A stretch of 64,000 nucleotides of DNA from Chryseobacterium sp. Bi04 (GCF_918698085.1 NZ_CAKKLP010000007.1:161598-225597), one strand, 5' to 3'; positions 38,621-46,374 are shown, counted from the stretch's first letter. The notes: generated by a model from the sequence alone, not told the origin. Numbers and translations: made by a program.

Positions 38621-39238
38621 TCAAACTGAAATATTTGTAAAATTAAAAATAAAGTGTTTCAATATTCCTATCTCAGAATGATTAGATTCAAAGTATGACT
38701 CCTTCAATAATTTATGTGATTTAGGATTCAAAATTTCAGAATCTCTTTTGTCTTTTATGATTAATGAATTAATACCGTTTATGGTGTTGACTGTTTTGCC
38801 TTCAAGTAAATATCCGACTAAACTTCCGTTTTCGTATTTTTTTGAAACAAAATTGTCAATTCCTGTACTTATATATCTGCGCTTTAAGGCAGAATCATTT
38901 TGTCTTAGATTTTTAGCTTCAAAAAAATATTCATACTCTTCATTTTTAGAAAAAGTAGTTAACCGAAAATCTATTCTTGGAAATTTATCTGCAAAACCCT
39001 TTACTTTCTGAATATCTTTTGGTATATCGGCTTCAACATTTGTTGAAACTTTCCATTTTTTTCTTAAAGGATTTTTTTTTATACTCTTATGTATTTCAGA
39101 AGAAATGTCATTTTCGTTCCAATCTAAATGAATGATTTTTTCAGTCAAACAAATATGATATGCATCAATAAGCAATTGAAAGCACTTTTGTTCAAATGCG
39201 GCTTTAGCTTTTAATATGATTTCAGGATTTAGCGCCAT
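38621..39238 (-). CDS. PD-(D/E)XK-type nuclease, partner of the methylase gene
   Basis: A protein of 205 residues (209 if the upstream in-frame ATG at 39250 is used) with the core of a PD-(D/E)XK nuclease. Numbered on the longer form, these are an N-terminal helix carrying E52, D94 in FPRIDFRL, and E111-x-K113 in YFFEAKNL. I prefer the start at 39238, which lies one base after the methylase stop codon; the alternative overlaps that gene by 11 bases. Either way the two genes are tightly coupled. Its likely role is the DNA-cleaving half of a restriction-type system whose modification half is the upstream gene. Catalytic residues are seen; partnership and target are inferred. Confidence 0.65.
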   Translation of the reverse strand: MALNPEIILKAKAAFEQKCFQLLIDAYHICLTEKIIHLDWNENDISSEIHKSIKKNPLRKKWKVSTNVEADIPKDIQKVKGFADKFPRIDFRLTTFSKNEEYEYFFEAKNLRQNDSALKRRYISTGIDNFVSKKYENGSLVGYLLEGKTVNTINGINSLIIKDKRDSEILNPKSHKLLKESYFESNHSEIGILKHFIFNFTNISV

Positions 39239-39239
39239 C

Positions 39240-42200
39240 TTAATTCTCATTTAAAATTTCAAGAATTAACTCATTTGCATCTTCTATTGCCATTGATTGT
39301 GACCAAAATCTACATTGATTAGGTCTAATTATATAAATATCATTACCTGTTTTATAATTTAATTTCTTTCTAAAATAAATACTGCTTGCTTTTTTTTTCC
39401 ATAAATATTGGTCTAAGGTCTTCAGTTCTTCGTCAATAAATTCTTTTGATATATTAATTTCTTTTTGTTTTTTATCAAAAGTTATTTTAACCATCATTAT
39501 AGGTGAAAACCGACTAATGTTATACACTGTTAAATTTGCGTATAGTTCTTGACCATCAAAAAAATCATTGATTTCAAGACTTATTACTTTGCTATATTCT
39601 TGTACTTGTACTTCTTTTACAGGATACAAAGATATAGACTTTTCCTGTTTGTGAAATAGCTCAATATTATTTAAAAGGTGCTTAACTATAAACTGTTCAT
39701 TTTCAGTTAAACGGCTTATAATTATTTTGTTAATTTCATCTTCTACTAGCTTATTTACAGTGTAGAATTCCTTGCTATACAGTTTTTCATCAAATAACTG
39801 TACAATATAATCCTTCTGGCTCTTGCTTAATTGTTCTAATAAATAGGGTGCTTCAAAAAGTTCCTTGTGCTTAACAACATCTCTTTCAATTCCCCAACTT
39901 GATGTTGTTAAAAAAGCGTAGTATCTAATAAAGTCTGAATTTAAATAAGCCGTCAATAATTTTAATAGAAATTCATTGTCAGTTTTTGAATAAATACCTA
40001 CGATCCCCTTTGAATATGCGCTTTTATAATCTACAAAGGAAGCTAATAATGAAAGGTGATTTTCTTCATTGACTTTTATGCCCTCATTAAGCAAAATATG
40101 AGAAACTTCATAAGCTTCTGTTTTACCCAATCTCCTAAATTTAACGTTTTCAATTCTATCAGTTGGTTTAGGTGTATAATATTTTAAAATATTATTTGGA
40201 GTATGAATTGGTAATTCCTTGATTTCATTATTGGGTTTATTAGCAGGACTACTAAGTTCAAAACCAACACCATAATCGATGTCTTGATTTTCAAAGAAAG
40301 ATTTAATGGTTGTGAAGCTATGGTTGAGATTTTGGATTAGCTCCCAATCATTCATCCCGCCCCACATTCCAATTTTCCAAATTTTAGTATCAGGTTTTTG
40401 GCATTCTTCTCTTGGTAGATACTTTAAATCCGTAAAGTCAATGCTTAATCCCTCAATTAAATTTGATTTTATAAATGTTTTTGGAGCGTAATATGCTATT
40501 TTGTTATTTGGATTTTTTGGTTGTTTTTTCTGATAGAATACAATGCTTATTGGTCCTGTTGCGTCACCGAATAATTGTCCTCCAAAATTCTTTTTAGCAT
40601 TACGAAGAATAGAAAAATTAAAAACTTTATCTACATAACAATCATTGAATAGCCATTTTCTAAAGTTTAGATAGGTGCTACCTGTATTGGTTAATACTTT
40701 AGTATTGAATATTAAGGCTATTTCGCCATTGGGTGCGAATTCTGTTGCTTTATGTAAAAATGGTAAAACCATTTCTTTTGCAAAATTATGTTTATTGCAA
40801 TAGGCTCTAATGTTTGTATGTTTATTATCAATATCCTTTTCGTCTGATATTAATCCACCAAACGGAGGATTGCCAACTATCAAATCAAATTCAATAGCTT
40901 CTATTTCTTTGTTTTGTGCAATAGTGTCTCTGCAAAATAAATTTCCTCCTTGTATTTTTAACGATGTATCATTAGGGTTATTAATCAAATTTGGCAAACG
41001 GTGTTTTTTCTTTTGCCATAAAGTTTTTGGGTCTAAGCTATCAACCAATGCCAGATACAAACTAAACGCAGCCACTTTTATAGCTTGCGGATGTAGTTCG
41101 ATACCAAAGATATTATCTGTTAATAATTTCTTTAATTTATTAAAGTCGTTTAGCTTTTCTTGGTGTTGGTTTTCATAGCGTTTTACTAATCGTTTGAAAC
41201 TCTCAACTAAGAAAATTCCTGAACCACAACTCGGGTCTAATACCTTGATATTGTAATTCTTTTCGCCGTTATTAGTAGGAATTTTTTCATTTAAAATAAA
41301 TTCTACCAAAGATGGAGGAGTGTAATAAGTGCCTGTTTGTTTTTTTAATTCAGGGTCTGTATTAAAAAGGAAATTCTCGTAAATTTCACTCAATAATTCA
41401 ATCTGGATGATACTAAAGTTGAATAATCTCCAATCTTCAAAAAGCTTTATTTGTGGAGTGTTGTCATTTCCACTAATAAAACATTTTTTAATAATTTGAA
41501 GTTGGTTTGGAGATATTTTTTCAATTATTTCATCATGGCCGTTTCTTTCTAATGTGAAAACATTACCATTAAAATCTTCTTCTAATCGTTCATAAAGTCT
41601 ATATGTGGCTTCAGCATCATCCAATACATCAAAATACGAATCTGCATCTTTCTTGTAAAGTGAATAAAGCTTTTTGTCAGTTGCCCCCCTATCTTCAAGA
41701 TATAATAAGAATAATGAACGGAGTATAATTTTATGAATAAAATTAATTTCTAAACCTTCATTTTCAAGCTGTCTTGAAGTGTTGATTAAACTTTCTACTA
41801 AGTATTTATCAACTCTTTTTTGTAGATTGATTTTATCTCGAACAAACTGTGCGTCTTCTAAAGTCCAAATAATTCCTGTATCAATGGCAATTCTCGAAAA
41901 TAATTTATTAAGTTCCTGTAATTGCTGTTTTTCAGAAAATTGATAAGATTTAATTTCAATTTCTTTTAATTTTGTTTTGTAATCAAAATCATCTTTGGTT
42001 ACAATAAGAGGCTTCTCTGAACAATTATAGATGCGGATTTCTGTTTCGGAATAAACATAAAGAAACAATACTTTTTTGTAATTCCAAATTTTACGTTGTG
42101 TTTCCGCAATATCTTTTAACGTTTCTACATCATTAAAATTAGGAACTTCTTTCAGAAAAACAGAAGGAAAACTATTTTGGGTTTCTTCATCTGTATTAAA

Positions 42201-42344
42201 GTAAACTAAATCAATTCCAAAGTCTTTTTCTTTTACTTCATTTAGGATAACAGCTTCACTATCCAATAGATTTTTACTATTGGACTGAAGAATTGGTTTC
42301 GCTCTGTCTAAACCAAGGAATTCAAGTATATTAAGTTTTGCCAT
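39240..42344 (-). CDS. N6-adenine DNA methyltransferase, Eco57I / type IIG-like
   Basis: A 1034-residue DNA methyltransferase of the gamma class. After an N-terminal region (1-170) and a helical region to about 330 comes GTYYTPPSLV (338-347), the SAM motif LDPSCGSGIFLVE (369-381), the NIFGIELHPQA segment and the catalytic motif NPPF (492-495). The part after about 650 is suitable for target recognition. The N-terminal region resembles the degenerate nuclease position of type IIG enzymes, but I see no ExK pair there. Cleavage would have to come from the small nuclease encoded immediately downstream. The DNA looks more A/T rich than the flanking housekeeping genes. Confidence 0.82.
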   Translation of the reverse strand: MAKLNILEFLGLDRAKPILQSNSKNLLDSEAVILNEVKEKDFGIDLVYFNTDEETQNSFPSVFLKEVPNFNDVETLKDIAETQRKIWNYKKVLFLYVYSETEIRIYNCSEKPLIVTKDDFDYKTKLKEIEIKSYQFSEKQQLQELNKLFSRIAIDTGIIWTLEDAQFVRDKINLQKRVDKYLVESLINTSRQLENEGLEINFIHKIILRSLFLLYLEDRGATDKKLYSLYKKDADSYFDVLDDAEATYRLYERLEEDFNGNVFTLERNGHDEIIEKISPNQLQIIKKCFISGNDNTPQIKLFEDWRLFNFSIIQIELLSEIYENFLFNTDPELKKQTGTYYTPPSLVEFILNEKIPTNNGEKNYNIKVLDPSCGSGIFLVESFKRLVKRYENQHQEKLNDFNKLKKLLTDNIFGIELHPQAIKVAAFSLYLALVDSLDPKTLWQKKKHRLPNLINNPNDTSLKIQGGNLFCRDTIAQNKEIEAIEFDLIVGNPPFGGLISDEKDIDNKHTNIRAYCNKHNFAKEMVLPFLHKATEFAPNGEIALIFNTKVLTNTGSTYLNFRKWLFNDCYVDKVFNFSILRNAKKNFGGQLFGDATGPISIVFYQKKQPKNPNNKIAYYAPKTFIKSNLIEGLSIDFTDLKYLPREECQKPDTKIWKIGMWGGMNDWELIQNLNHSFTTIKSFFENQDIDYGVGFELSSPANKPNNEIKELPIHTPNNILKYYTPKPTDRIENVKFRRLGKTEAYEVSHILLNEGIKVNEENHLSLLASFVDYKSAYSKGIVGIYSKTDNEFLLKLLTAYLNSDFIRYYAFLTTSSWGIERDVVKHKELFEAPYLLEQLSKSQKDYIVQLFDEKLYSKEFYTVNKLVEDEINKIIISRLTENEQFIVKHLLNNIELFHKQEKSISLYPVKEVQVQEYSKVISLEINDFFDGQELYANLTVYNISRFSPIMMVKITFDKKQKEINISKEFIDEELKTLDQYLWKKKASSIYFRKKLNYKTGNDIYIIRPNQCRFWSQSMAIEDANELILEILNEN

Positions 42345-42396
42345 ATTGTTTTATTCAGTACAAAGCTTATACTAAAAATACAAATTTTTCAATCTA

Positions 42397-42404
42397 CAAA
42401 GTTA
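42397..42404 (-). promoter_or_regulatory. Possible -7 element of the methylase-nuclease operon
   Basis: Reads TAACTTTG on the minus strand, matching TAnnTTTG, 52 bases before the methylase start. No -33 partner recognised. Confidence 0.35.
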
Positions 42405-42524
42405 ATCAATTTTGGCTAAAACAGAGTGTAATTTTATGCTTAGTATGACTATTGAGTTACTTGCAGTTCTAATCTATTAATGTTTTTTTGGTATTTTCAA
42501 ATTGCTGTTCAAAGTTATATTAGT

Positions 42525-42547
42525 AATGCGACAAAAGTCGTCGCATT
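42525..42547. other. Inverted repeat in the long non-coding gap
   Basis: AATGCGAC and GTCGCATT form a perfect 8-bp stem with a 7-base loop, in a gene-free 856-base stretch (42345-43200) between the methylase gene and tmRNA. The stretch is very A/T rich, with no ORF I can support. Role unknown. Confidence 0.45.
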
Positions 42548-43110
42548 AAAATTTATTTTTTATATATCTTGATATAGTACCCATATTAGTCTTAGGGAGG
42601 GGTTAAGACGATTTAAAAAGAATGGCAATATGTTTAAAAGCTCAACATTTCTTTTCCTGCTTAGATTTAAGATTAGATAAGGATTACAGTGATTACTTTT
42701 ATTATTCTATATGTATGTTTAAAATGGTGTCAAATTAATTTACTTGTTCTCTTTTCAAAATAATAAATTTTTGCAATTTTTAATAATGTGTTGAACAGTA
42801 AGAATAACGACCAATTTTACGAAAATTAAAACCTTTTGTTAAAAATCTATATGAATATTTTTGTACAAATGATTGATTATTCAATGATGTATAGATTGAA
42901 AAATGAATCAATATAGACAAGGTATAAAAAGAGTTAAAATTCCATTGTTGAAAATCCAAATTTTTATTATTTTCCGTGTATAATATGTTAGTATTTTAAT
43001 GATAATAATTTTTATAGTTTGTATCTTTACATCTCATAAAGCTTATAATTGAGGTTTTATTCAAATGAATAAATGAGGTTTAATTAGAAGTAATAATTAA
43101 CAATTTTAAT

Positions 43111-43134
43111 TTTCGGATACAATTTCGGATACAA
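43111..43134. repeat. 12-bp perfect tandem repeat beside tmRNA
   Basis: Two head-to-tail copies of TTTCGGATACAA, 66 bases from the 3' end of ssrA. Two copies only, so not a CRISPR. It could be a recombinase or regulator site, or chance. Confidence 0.6.
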
Positions 43135-43137
43135 AAT

Positions 43138-43191
43138 AAAAAAGAGAAAATGTAATTATTTAGAAATAAATAAGTTACAAATTCTCTTTTT
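43138..43191 (-). terminator. Terminator of tmRNA
   Basis: Arms AAAGAGAA..TGTAA and TTAC..TTCTCTTT pair with small internal mismatches around an A/T-rich loop, with a T run on the minus-strand side. It lies 10 bases beyond the tmRNA 3' end. Confidence 0.65.
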
Positions 43192-43200
43192 GTTCTTTAG

Positions 43201-43596
43201 TGGAGTTGGAGGGATTCGAACCCTCGTCCAAACAAGCAATACATAAGATTTCTACATGCTTATTCTACCATTGATTTTTGACTGGAGGCAGAGGGCAGAC
43301 ACCCAACTTCCAGCTTATCTTCTAAAGTTTTCGAGTTTCAGCCAAAGCATCTGAAACCTTATTCCTGCATTCCTATATCTCAGGATCAAACGCCGCAGAA
43401 CAGAGCATTTGTGAGATATCTTGCTTCCTTACTATCTTCAGGAAAACGCTTGATCTACTATACTTCGATATTAAGCTGCAAGAGCGAACTCTTCGTTGCC
43501 AGTTAAAGTTGTGTAGCAAGGGATTAAAGAGATCGCGCTACGGTTCTCTGCATGCTTACTTACCCATTGATCTTGCTGTCGAAACCAGTCAACCCC
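43201..43596 (-). ncRNA. ssrA: Transfer-messenger RNA (tmRNA)
   Basis: The RNA rescues stalled ribosomes by acting as a tRNA and then as an mRNA for a degradation tag. The 5' end (43596, minus strand) starts GGGGTTGACTGGTTTCGAC and the 3' end has the T-arm sequence GGGTTCGAATCC-type and CAACTCCA. These pair as a 7-bp acceptor stem with one G-T wobble. CCA is not encoded, as in the tRNA genes of this window. The tag reading frame (43500 down to 43471) gives GNEEFALAA then TAA, with the usual ALAA end. Length about 396 bases. A candidate promoter lies 17 bases upstream. Confidence 0.93.
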
Positions 43597-43612
43597 ATAA
43601 GTAAAGTGAATA

Positions 43613-43620
43613 CAAAGATA
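43613..43620 (-). promoter_or_regulatory. Candidate -7 element of the tmRNA promoter
   Basis: Reads TATCTTTG on the minus strand, 16 bases before the tmRNA 5' end, which fits TAnnTTTG and a short distance to the processed end. Confidence 0.5.
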
Positions 43621-43855
43621 ATGATTTTTGTTAACATAGCATTATTATAGAATTTTTTTGTGACAATATAGGGGGATGTAGCTATGTTTTGGCCGGTTGG
43701 GATAAGAAAAGGGTAGAGCGAATCAAATGAAACAAGATGTTTATCCGGGAATGTTAATTAATTGTGGATAAAATAATTACTGTAGGTATCACCCTTGAAC
43801 ACAAGGTCTTTGGTGAGATAATGAGCTTAAATATGATAGTTTTTGGGTATATATT

Positions 43856-43885
43856 TTGTAATTTAAGAAAAAATGTCTAGTTTTG
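43856..43885 (+). promoter_or_regulatory. Promoter of rpsU
   Basis: TTG (43856-43858), 19 bases, then TAGTTTTG (43878-43885), 23 bases before the rpsU start. The other 250 bases back to tmRNA hold only the tmRNA promoter. Confidence 0.65.
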
Positions 43886-43908
43886 CAATCCAAAATGAGA
43901 TGTAAAAT

Positions 43909-44106
43909 ATGTTAATAATACCAGTAAAAGATGGTGAATCCATCGACAGAGCTCTAAAGAAATACAAGAGAAAATTTGATAAAACAGGTACAGTTCGTCA
44001 ATTAAGATCTAGACAACAGTTTATTAAGCCTTCTGTGACTTTAAGACAATCTAGACTGAAAGCTGCTTACAAACAAAGAGCACTTAGTAAAGAAGAACAG
44101 GCTTAA
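43909..44106 (+). CDS. rpsU: 30S ribosomal protein S21
   Basis: A 65-residue basic protein of the small ribosomal subunit. The start MLIIPVKDGESIDRALKKYKRK and the arginine/lysine-rich second half are typical of bS21 in Bacteroidota, where it is important for the anti-Shine-Dalgarno region. It opens the conserved order rpsU-xerC-hpf-tRNAs-tuf and is followed by a terminator hairpin before xerC. Confidence 0.94.
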   Translation: MLIIPVKDGESIDRALKKYKRKFDKTGTVRQLRSRQQFIKPSVTLRQSRLKAAYKQRALSKEEQA

Positions 44107-44129
44107 GATTTTTTCTTAGACCATATACT

Positions 44130-44170
44130 AATTCACTCCTTAAATTCTTATATTTGAGGAGTGAATTTTT
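44130..44170 (+). terminator. Intrinsic terminator or attenuator after rpsU
   Basis: AATTCACTCCT and AGGAGTGAATT form an 11-bp stem running into TTTTT. It overlaps the in-frame TTG at 44154, which argues against that TTG as the start of xerC. Confidence 0.75.
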
Positions 44171-44189
44171 CGTTTTCACACCTGAAGTA

Positions 44190-45077
44190 ATGCTGAATAA
44201 GTTTTTAGAATATTTAGAGCTCGAAAAGAGGTATTCTCCTCATACTATTACAAGCTACAAAAAAGACCTTGATGACTTTTCTTGTTTCTATCTTAAAACA
44301 GAGTCATCAGAAGATATCTTTAAAGCAGATAAAAAAATCATCCGGAACTTTATTGTAGAATTAAGTGAGCATGGTATTTCAAAAAGAAGTATCAATAGAA
44401 AATTATCCTCACTCCGCAGTTTTTTCCTTTTCCTTTTAAAAATAGGCGAAATTAAGGTTTCTCCTGTAGAAGGAGTTTCCTCTCTGAAATTTTACCCCGA
44501 GAAGCAAATACCCATGTCTAAGGAGGAAATGGGAGATCTTGGCGAGCGGATTCTGGAACATACCCATGATATACTGGATAAATGTATCATAGAAGTGCTT
44601 TATCAAACCGGCATACGGAAAGCCGAGCTTTGTGGCCTGATATTTGAGAATGTTGATATAGAAGGGAATGAATTAAAAGTAATTGGAAAAGGGAATAAGG
44701 CGAGGCTGGTTCCTATTTCCGAAGACCTGTCCGGACTCCTTAAAAGTTATCTGGAAATAAGAAATCCACAGGCGGAATTCAAATCCTGTTTTTTCGTGAA
44801 TAAGAAAGGGAAAAAACTCAATGAAAAATTTGTTTATGTGGTAGTTAATAAGTACCTTAGTCTTGTTACAACGAAAGAAAAAAGAAGTCCTCATATCCTT
44901 CGGCATAGCTTTGCTACTCATGTATTGGATAATGGGGCGGAGATCTCCAAAGTAAAAAAAATATTAGGGCATTCCAGTCTTGCAAGTACTCAAGTCTATA
45001 CGAATGCTAATATTGAACAATTGAAAAAAGTGTTTAATCAAGCTCATCCTCGAGCGTCTAAAAAAGAAGAATTATGA
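44190..45077 (+). CDS. xerC: Tyrosine recombinase XerC
   Basis: Site-specific recombinase resolving chromosome dimers at dif. The N-terminal core-binding domain starts MLNKFLEYLELEKRYSPHTI. The catalytic domain has R in GIRKAELCGL, the box HILRHSFATHVLDNGA and the GHSSLASTQVYTN end with the nucleophile tyrosine. I take the ATG at 44190 (295 residues); the longer frame from TTG 44154 would begin inside the upstream terminator. The stop overlaps hpf by four bases (ATGA). A housekeeping gene in the conserved flavobacterial order, not an island integrase. Confidence 0.9.
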   Translation: MLNKFLEYLELEKRYSPHTITSYKKDLDDFSCFYLKTESSEDIFKADKKIIRNFIVELSEHGISKRSINRKLSSLRSFFLFLLKIGEIKVSPVEGVSSLKFYPEKQIPMSKEEMGDLGERILEHTHDILDKCIIEVLYQTGIRKAELCGLIFENVDIEGNELKVIGKGNKARLVPISEDLSGLLKSYLEIRNPQAEFKSCFFVNKKGKKLNEKFVYVVVNKYLSLVTTKEKRSPHILRHSFATHVLDNGAEISKVKKILGHSSLASTQVYTNANIEQLKKVFNQAHPRASKKEEL

Positions 45078-45364
45078 AGATTTCAGTTCAATCAATTGGT
45101 TTAACTCCACACGAACCACTAGAATCACACATTGAAAAAAAAGTAAGCAAATTAGGAACCTTCTATGATAAAATTCAGGAGTGCAAGGTTTTCTTAAAAG
45201 TGGAAAATAACTCTGACAGATCTAATAAAACTGCTGAGATTATTTTGGCTGTTCCGGGAGACGATATCGTGGTTAAGAAGACAAGCGCAACTTTTGAGGA
45301 AAGTTTGGATCTATGCGTTGATACTGCTAAAAAGCTACTAATCAAGAAAAAAGAAATGGCTTAG
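45074..45364 (+). CDS. hpf: Ribosome hibernation-promoting factor (short HPF/RaiA type)
   Basis: A 96-residue protein that binds the small ribosomal subunit and silences ribosomes in stationary phase. The start MKISVQSIGLTPHEPLESHIEKKVSKL and the following LKVENN and TSATFEESLDLCVDTAKK segments match the family. It is the short form without the dimerisation tail. It overlaps xerC by four bases and lies just upstream of the tRNA cluster. Confidence 0.88.
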   Translation: MKISVQSIGLTPHEPLESHIEKKVSKLGTFYDKIQECKVFLKVENNSDRSNKTAEIILAVPGDDIVVKKTSATFEESLDLCVDTAKKLLIKKKEMA

Positions 45365-45395
45365 GAAAAAAAGTTTAAAAAAGTTCATAAAAAAT

Positions 45396-45426
45396 TTGAG
45401 AATTCAAAAAATCCGTTCTATATTTG
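45396..45426 (+). promoter_or_regulatory. Promoter of the tRNA cluster
   Basis: TTG (45396-45398) within TTTG, a 20-base spacer and TATATTTG (45419-45426). One of the clearest matches in the window, 45 bases before the first tRNA. Confidence 0.75.
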
Positions 45427-45471
45427 CACTCGCAAAAAAGGAACAGCGATCTTTTGAATTCTTTTTAATTT

Positions 45472-45545
45472 GCCTCCATAGCTCAGCTGGCCAGAGCACG
45501 TGATTTGTAATCTCGGGGTCGTGGGTTCGAATCCCTCTGGAGGCT
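45472..45545 (+). tRNA. tRNA-Thr (anticodon TGT), copy 1
   Basis: 74 bases with acceptor GCCTCCA / TGGAGGC, anticodon loop TTTGTAA reading ACA codons, and the T-loop GTTCGAATC. CCA not encoded. Identical to the copy at 45896. Confidence 0.96.
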
Positions 45546-45564
45546 CATTTTAATATAAAACTTT

Positions 45565-45645
45565 GGGGAGATTCCAGAGTGGCTAAATGGGACTGACTGT
45601 AACTCAGTTGCTTCGGCTTCGCAGGTTCGAATCCTGCTCTCCCCA
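45565..45645 (+). tRNA. tRNA-Tyr (anticodon GTA), copy 1
   Basis: 81 bases with acceptor GGGGAGA / TCTCCCC, anticodon GTA and the long variable arm (TGCTTCGGCTTCGC region) expected of bacterial tRNA-Tyr. Identical to the copy at 45991. Confidence 0.96.
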
Positions 45646-45667
45646 CATTTATATTATGAAAAAAAAC

Positions 45668-45698
45668 TTGCAGGATTGAAGAATTATTCTTAGTTTTG
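45668..45698 (+). promoter_or_regulatory. Internal promoter before tRNA-Gly copy 1
   Basis: TTG (45668-45670), 20 bases, TAGTTTTG (45691-45698). It lies 34 bases before tRNA-Gly. Confidence 0.65.
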
Positions 45699-45732
45699 CA
45701 CAGCGTTTACCAATGGTTTTGGAAACAAAATT

Positions 45733-45805
45733 GCGGAAGTAGCTCAGTTGGTAGAGCGTCAGCCTTCCAAGCTGAATGTCGCGGGTTCGACCCCCGTCTT
45801 CCGCT
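45733..45805 (+). tRNA. tRNA-Gly (anticodon TCC), copy 1
   Basis: 73 bases with acceptor GCGGAAG / CTTCCGC and anticodon TCC in CTTCCAA. Identical to the copy at 46155. Confidence 0.96.
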
Positions 45806-45812
45806 CAAAATA

Positions 45813-45837
45813 ATCACCTTATAAAAGTGATATTTTT
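45813..45837 (+). terminator. Weak terminator-like hairpin after the first tRNA block
   Basis: ATCAC / GTGAT with extra A-T pairs, followed by ATTTTT. It could partly separate the two blocks. Confidence 0.4.
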
Positions 45838-45895
45838 AACAGCTGAAATGTATAGAGTAGAGTTTCTCCATCAGTTTCAGTTCAATTATTAAAAT

Positions 45896-45969
45896 GCCTC
45901 CATAGCTCAGCTGGCCAGAGCACGTGATTTGTAATCTCGGGGTCGTGGGTTCGAATCCCTCTGGAGGCT
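45896..45969 (+). tRNA. tRNA-Thr (anticodon TGT), copy 2
   Basis: Same 74-base sequence as the gene at 45472. No TAnnTTTG promoter is visible directly in front, so it probably depends on upstream transcription. Confidence 0.96.
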
Positions 45970-45990
45970 CTATTTTAATATAAAAACTTT

Positions 45991-46071
45991 GGGGAGATTC
46001 CAGAGTGGCTAAATGGGACTGACTGTAACTCAGTTGCTTCGGCTTCGCAGGTTCGAATCCTGCTCTCCCCA
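45991..46071 (+). tRNA. tRNA-Tyr (anticodon GTA), copy 2
   Basis: Same 81-base sequence as the gene at 45565, with a long variable arm. Confidence 0.96.
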
Positions 46072-46089
46072 CTTTTATATTAAAAAAAC

Positions 46090-46120
46090 TTGCAGAATAA
46101 AAGAATTATTCTTAGTTTTG
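46090..46120 (+). promoter_or_regulatory. Internal promoter before tRNA-Gly copy 2
   Basis: TTG (46090-46092), 20 bases, TAGTTTTG (46113-46120): the duplicated counterpart of the promoter at 45668. Confidence 0.65.
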
Positions 46121-46154
46121 CAAAGCGTTTACCAATAATTTTGGAAGCAAAATT

Positions 46155-46227
46155 GCGGAAGTAGCTCAGTTGGTAGAGCGTCAGCCTTCCAAGCTGAATG
46201 TCGCGGGTTCGACCCCCGTCTTCCGCT
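46155..46227 (+). tRNA. tRNA-Gly (anticodon TCC), copy 2
   Basis: Same 73-base sequence as the gene at 45733. Confidence 0.96.
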
Positions 46228-46228
46228 C

Positions 46229-46260
46229 AAAAAATCATGCTAATTCAGTGTGATTTTTTT
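46229..46260 (+). terminator. Terminator-like hairpin after the second tRNA-Gly
   Basis: AAAAAATCA and TGATTTTTT pair around a loop of about 13 bases and end in a T run. It lies between tRNA-Gly and tRNA-Thr(GGT). Confidence 0.5.
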
Positions 46261-46267
46261 ATTTGAT

Positions 46268-46339
46268 GCCGACTTAGCTCAGCGGTAGAGTGCTTCCTTG
46301 GTAAGGAAGAGGTCACGGGTTCAAGTCCCGTAGTTGGCT
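46268..46339 (+). tRNA. tRNA-Thr (anticodon GGT)
   Basis: 72 bases with acceptor GCCGACT / AGTTGGC and anticodon GGT in CTTGGTAA, reading ACC/ACU. In other flavobacteria this tRNA is directly followed by tuf; here tuf is 10.3 kb away. Confidence 0.96.
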
Positions 46340-46346
46340 CTCAATT

Positions 46347-46374
46347 TTCCCGGATTTTATTCGGGAATTTTTTT
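46347..46374 (+). terminator. Intrinsic terminator closing the tRNA cluster
   Basis: TTCCCG / CGGGAA stem followed by a run of eight T. It separates the tRNAs from the inserted two-component genes. Confidence 0.7.

Larger units (their letters stand above)
45471..46230 (+). repeat. Tandem duplication of a Thr-Tyr-Gly tRNA block
   Basis: Two direct copies (about 45471-45808 and 45895-46230) carry the same three tRNA genes in the same order. The tRNAs are identical, while the spacers show base changes and small length differences. The internal promoter before tRNA-Gly is duplicated too. Confidence 0.92.

Noticed and set aside
40810..41178. Plus-strand frame of 122 codons inside the methylase gene
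   Set aside because: It is antisense to the conserved NPPF region of the methylase and has no promoter or recognisable product.
42345..43200. Possible integrase or toxin remnant in the long gap before tmRNA
   Set aside because: Translations on both strands are short and stop-rich with no recognisable motif; only an inverted repeat, a tandem repeat and the tmRNA terminator are supportable.
43201..43596. Possible attachment site duplicated from the tmRNA 3' end
   Set aside because: I looked for a second copy of the tmRNA 3' end toward 36.5 kb and saw none, and no integrase gene lies in the stretch, so an integrated island with intact ends is not supported.
44190..45077. Tyrosine recombinase next to tmRNA as an island integrase
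   Set aside because: It sits in the conserved order rpsU-xerC-hpf, overlaps hpf and has the short XerC layout; it is the housekeeping recombinase.
45836..46072. Minus-strand frame of 78 codons beginning MGRAGFEPAKP
   Set aside because: It is the complement of the second tRNA-Thr and tRNA-Tyr genes; such frames are a well-known false protein arising from tRNA genes.
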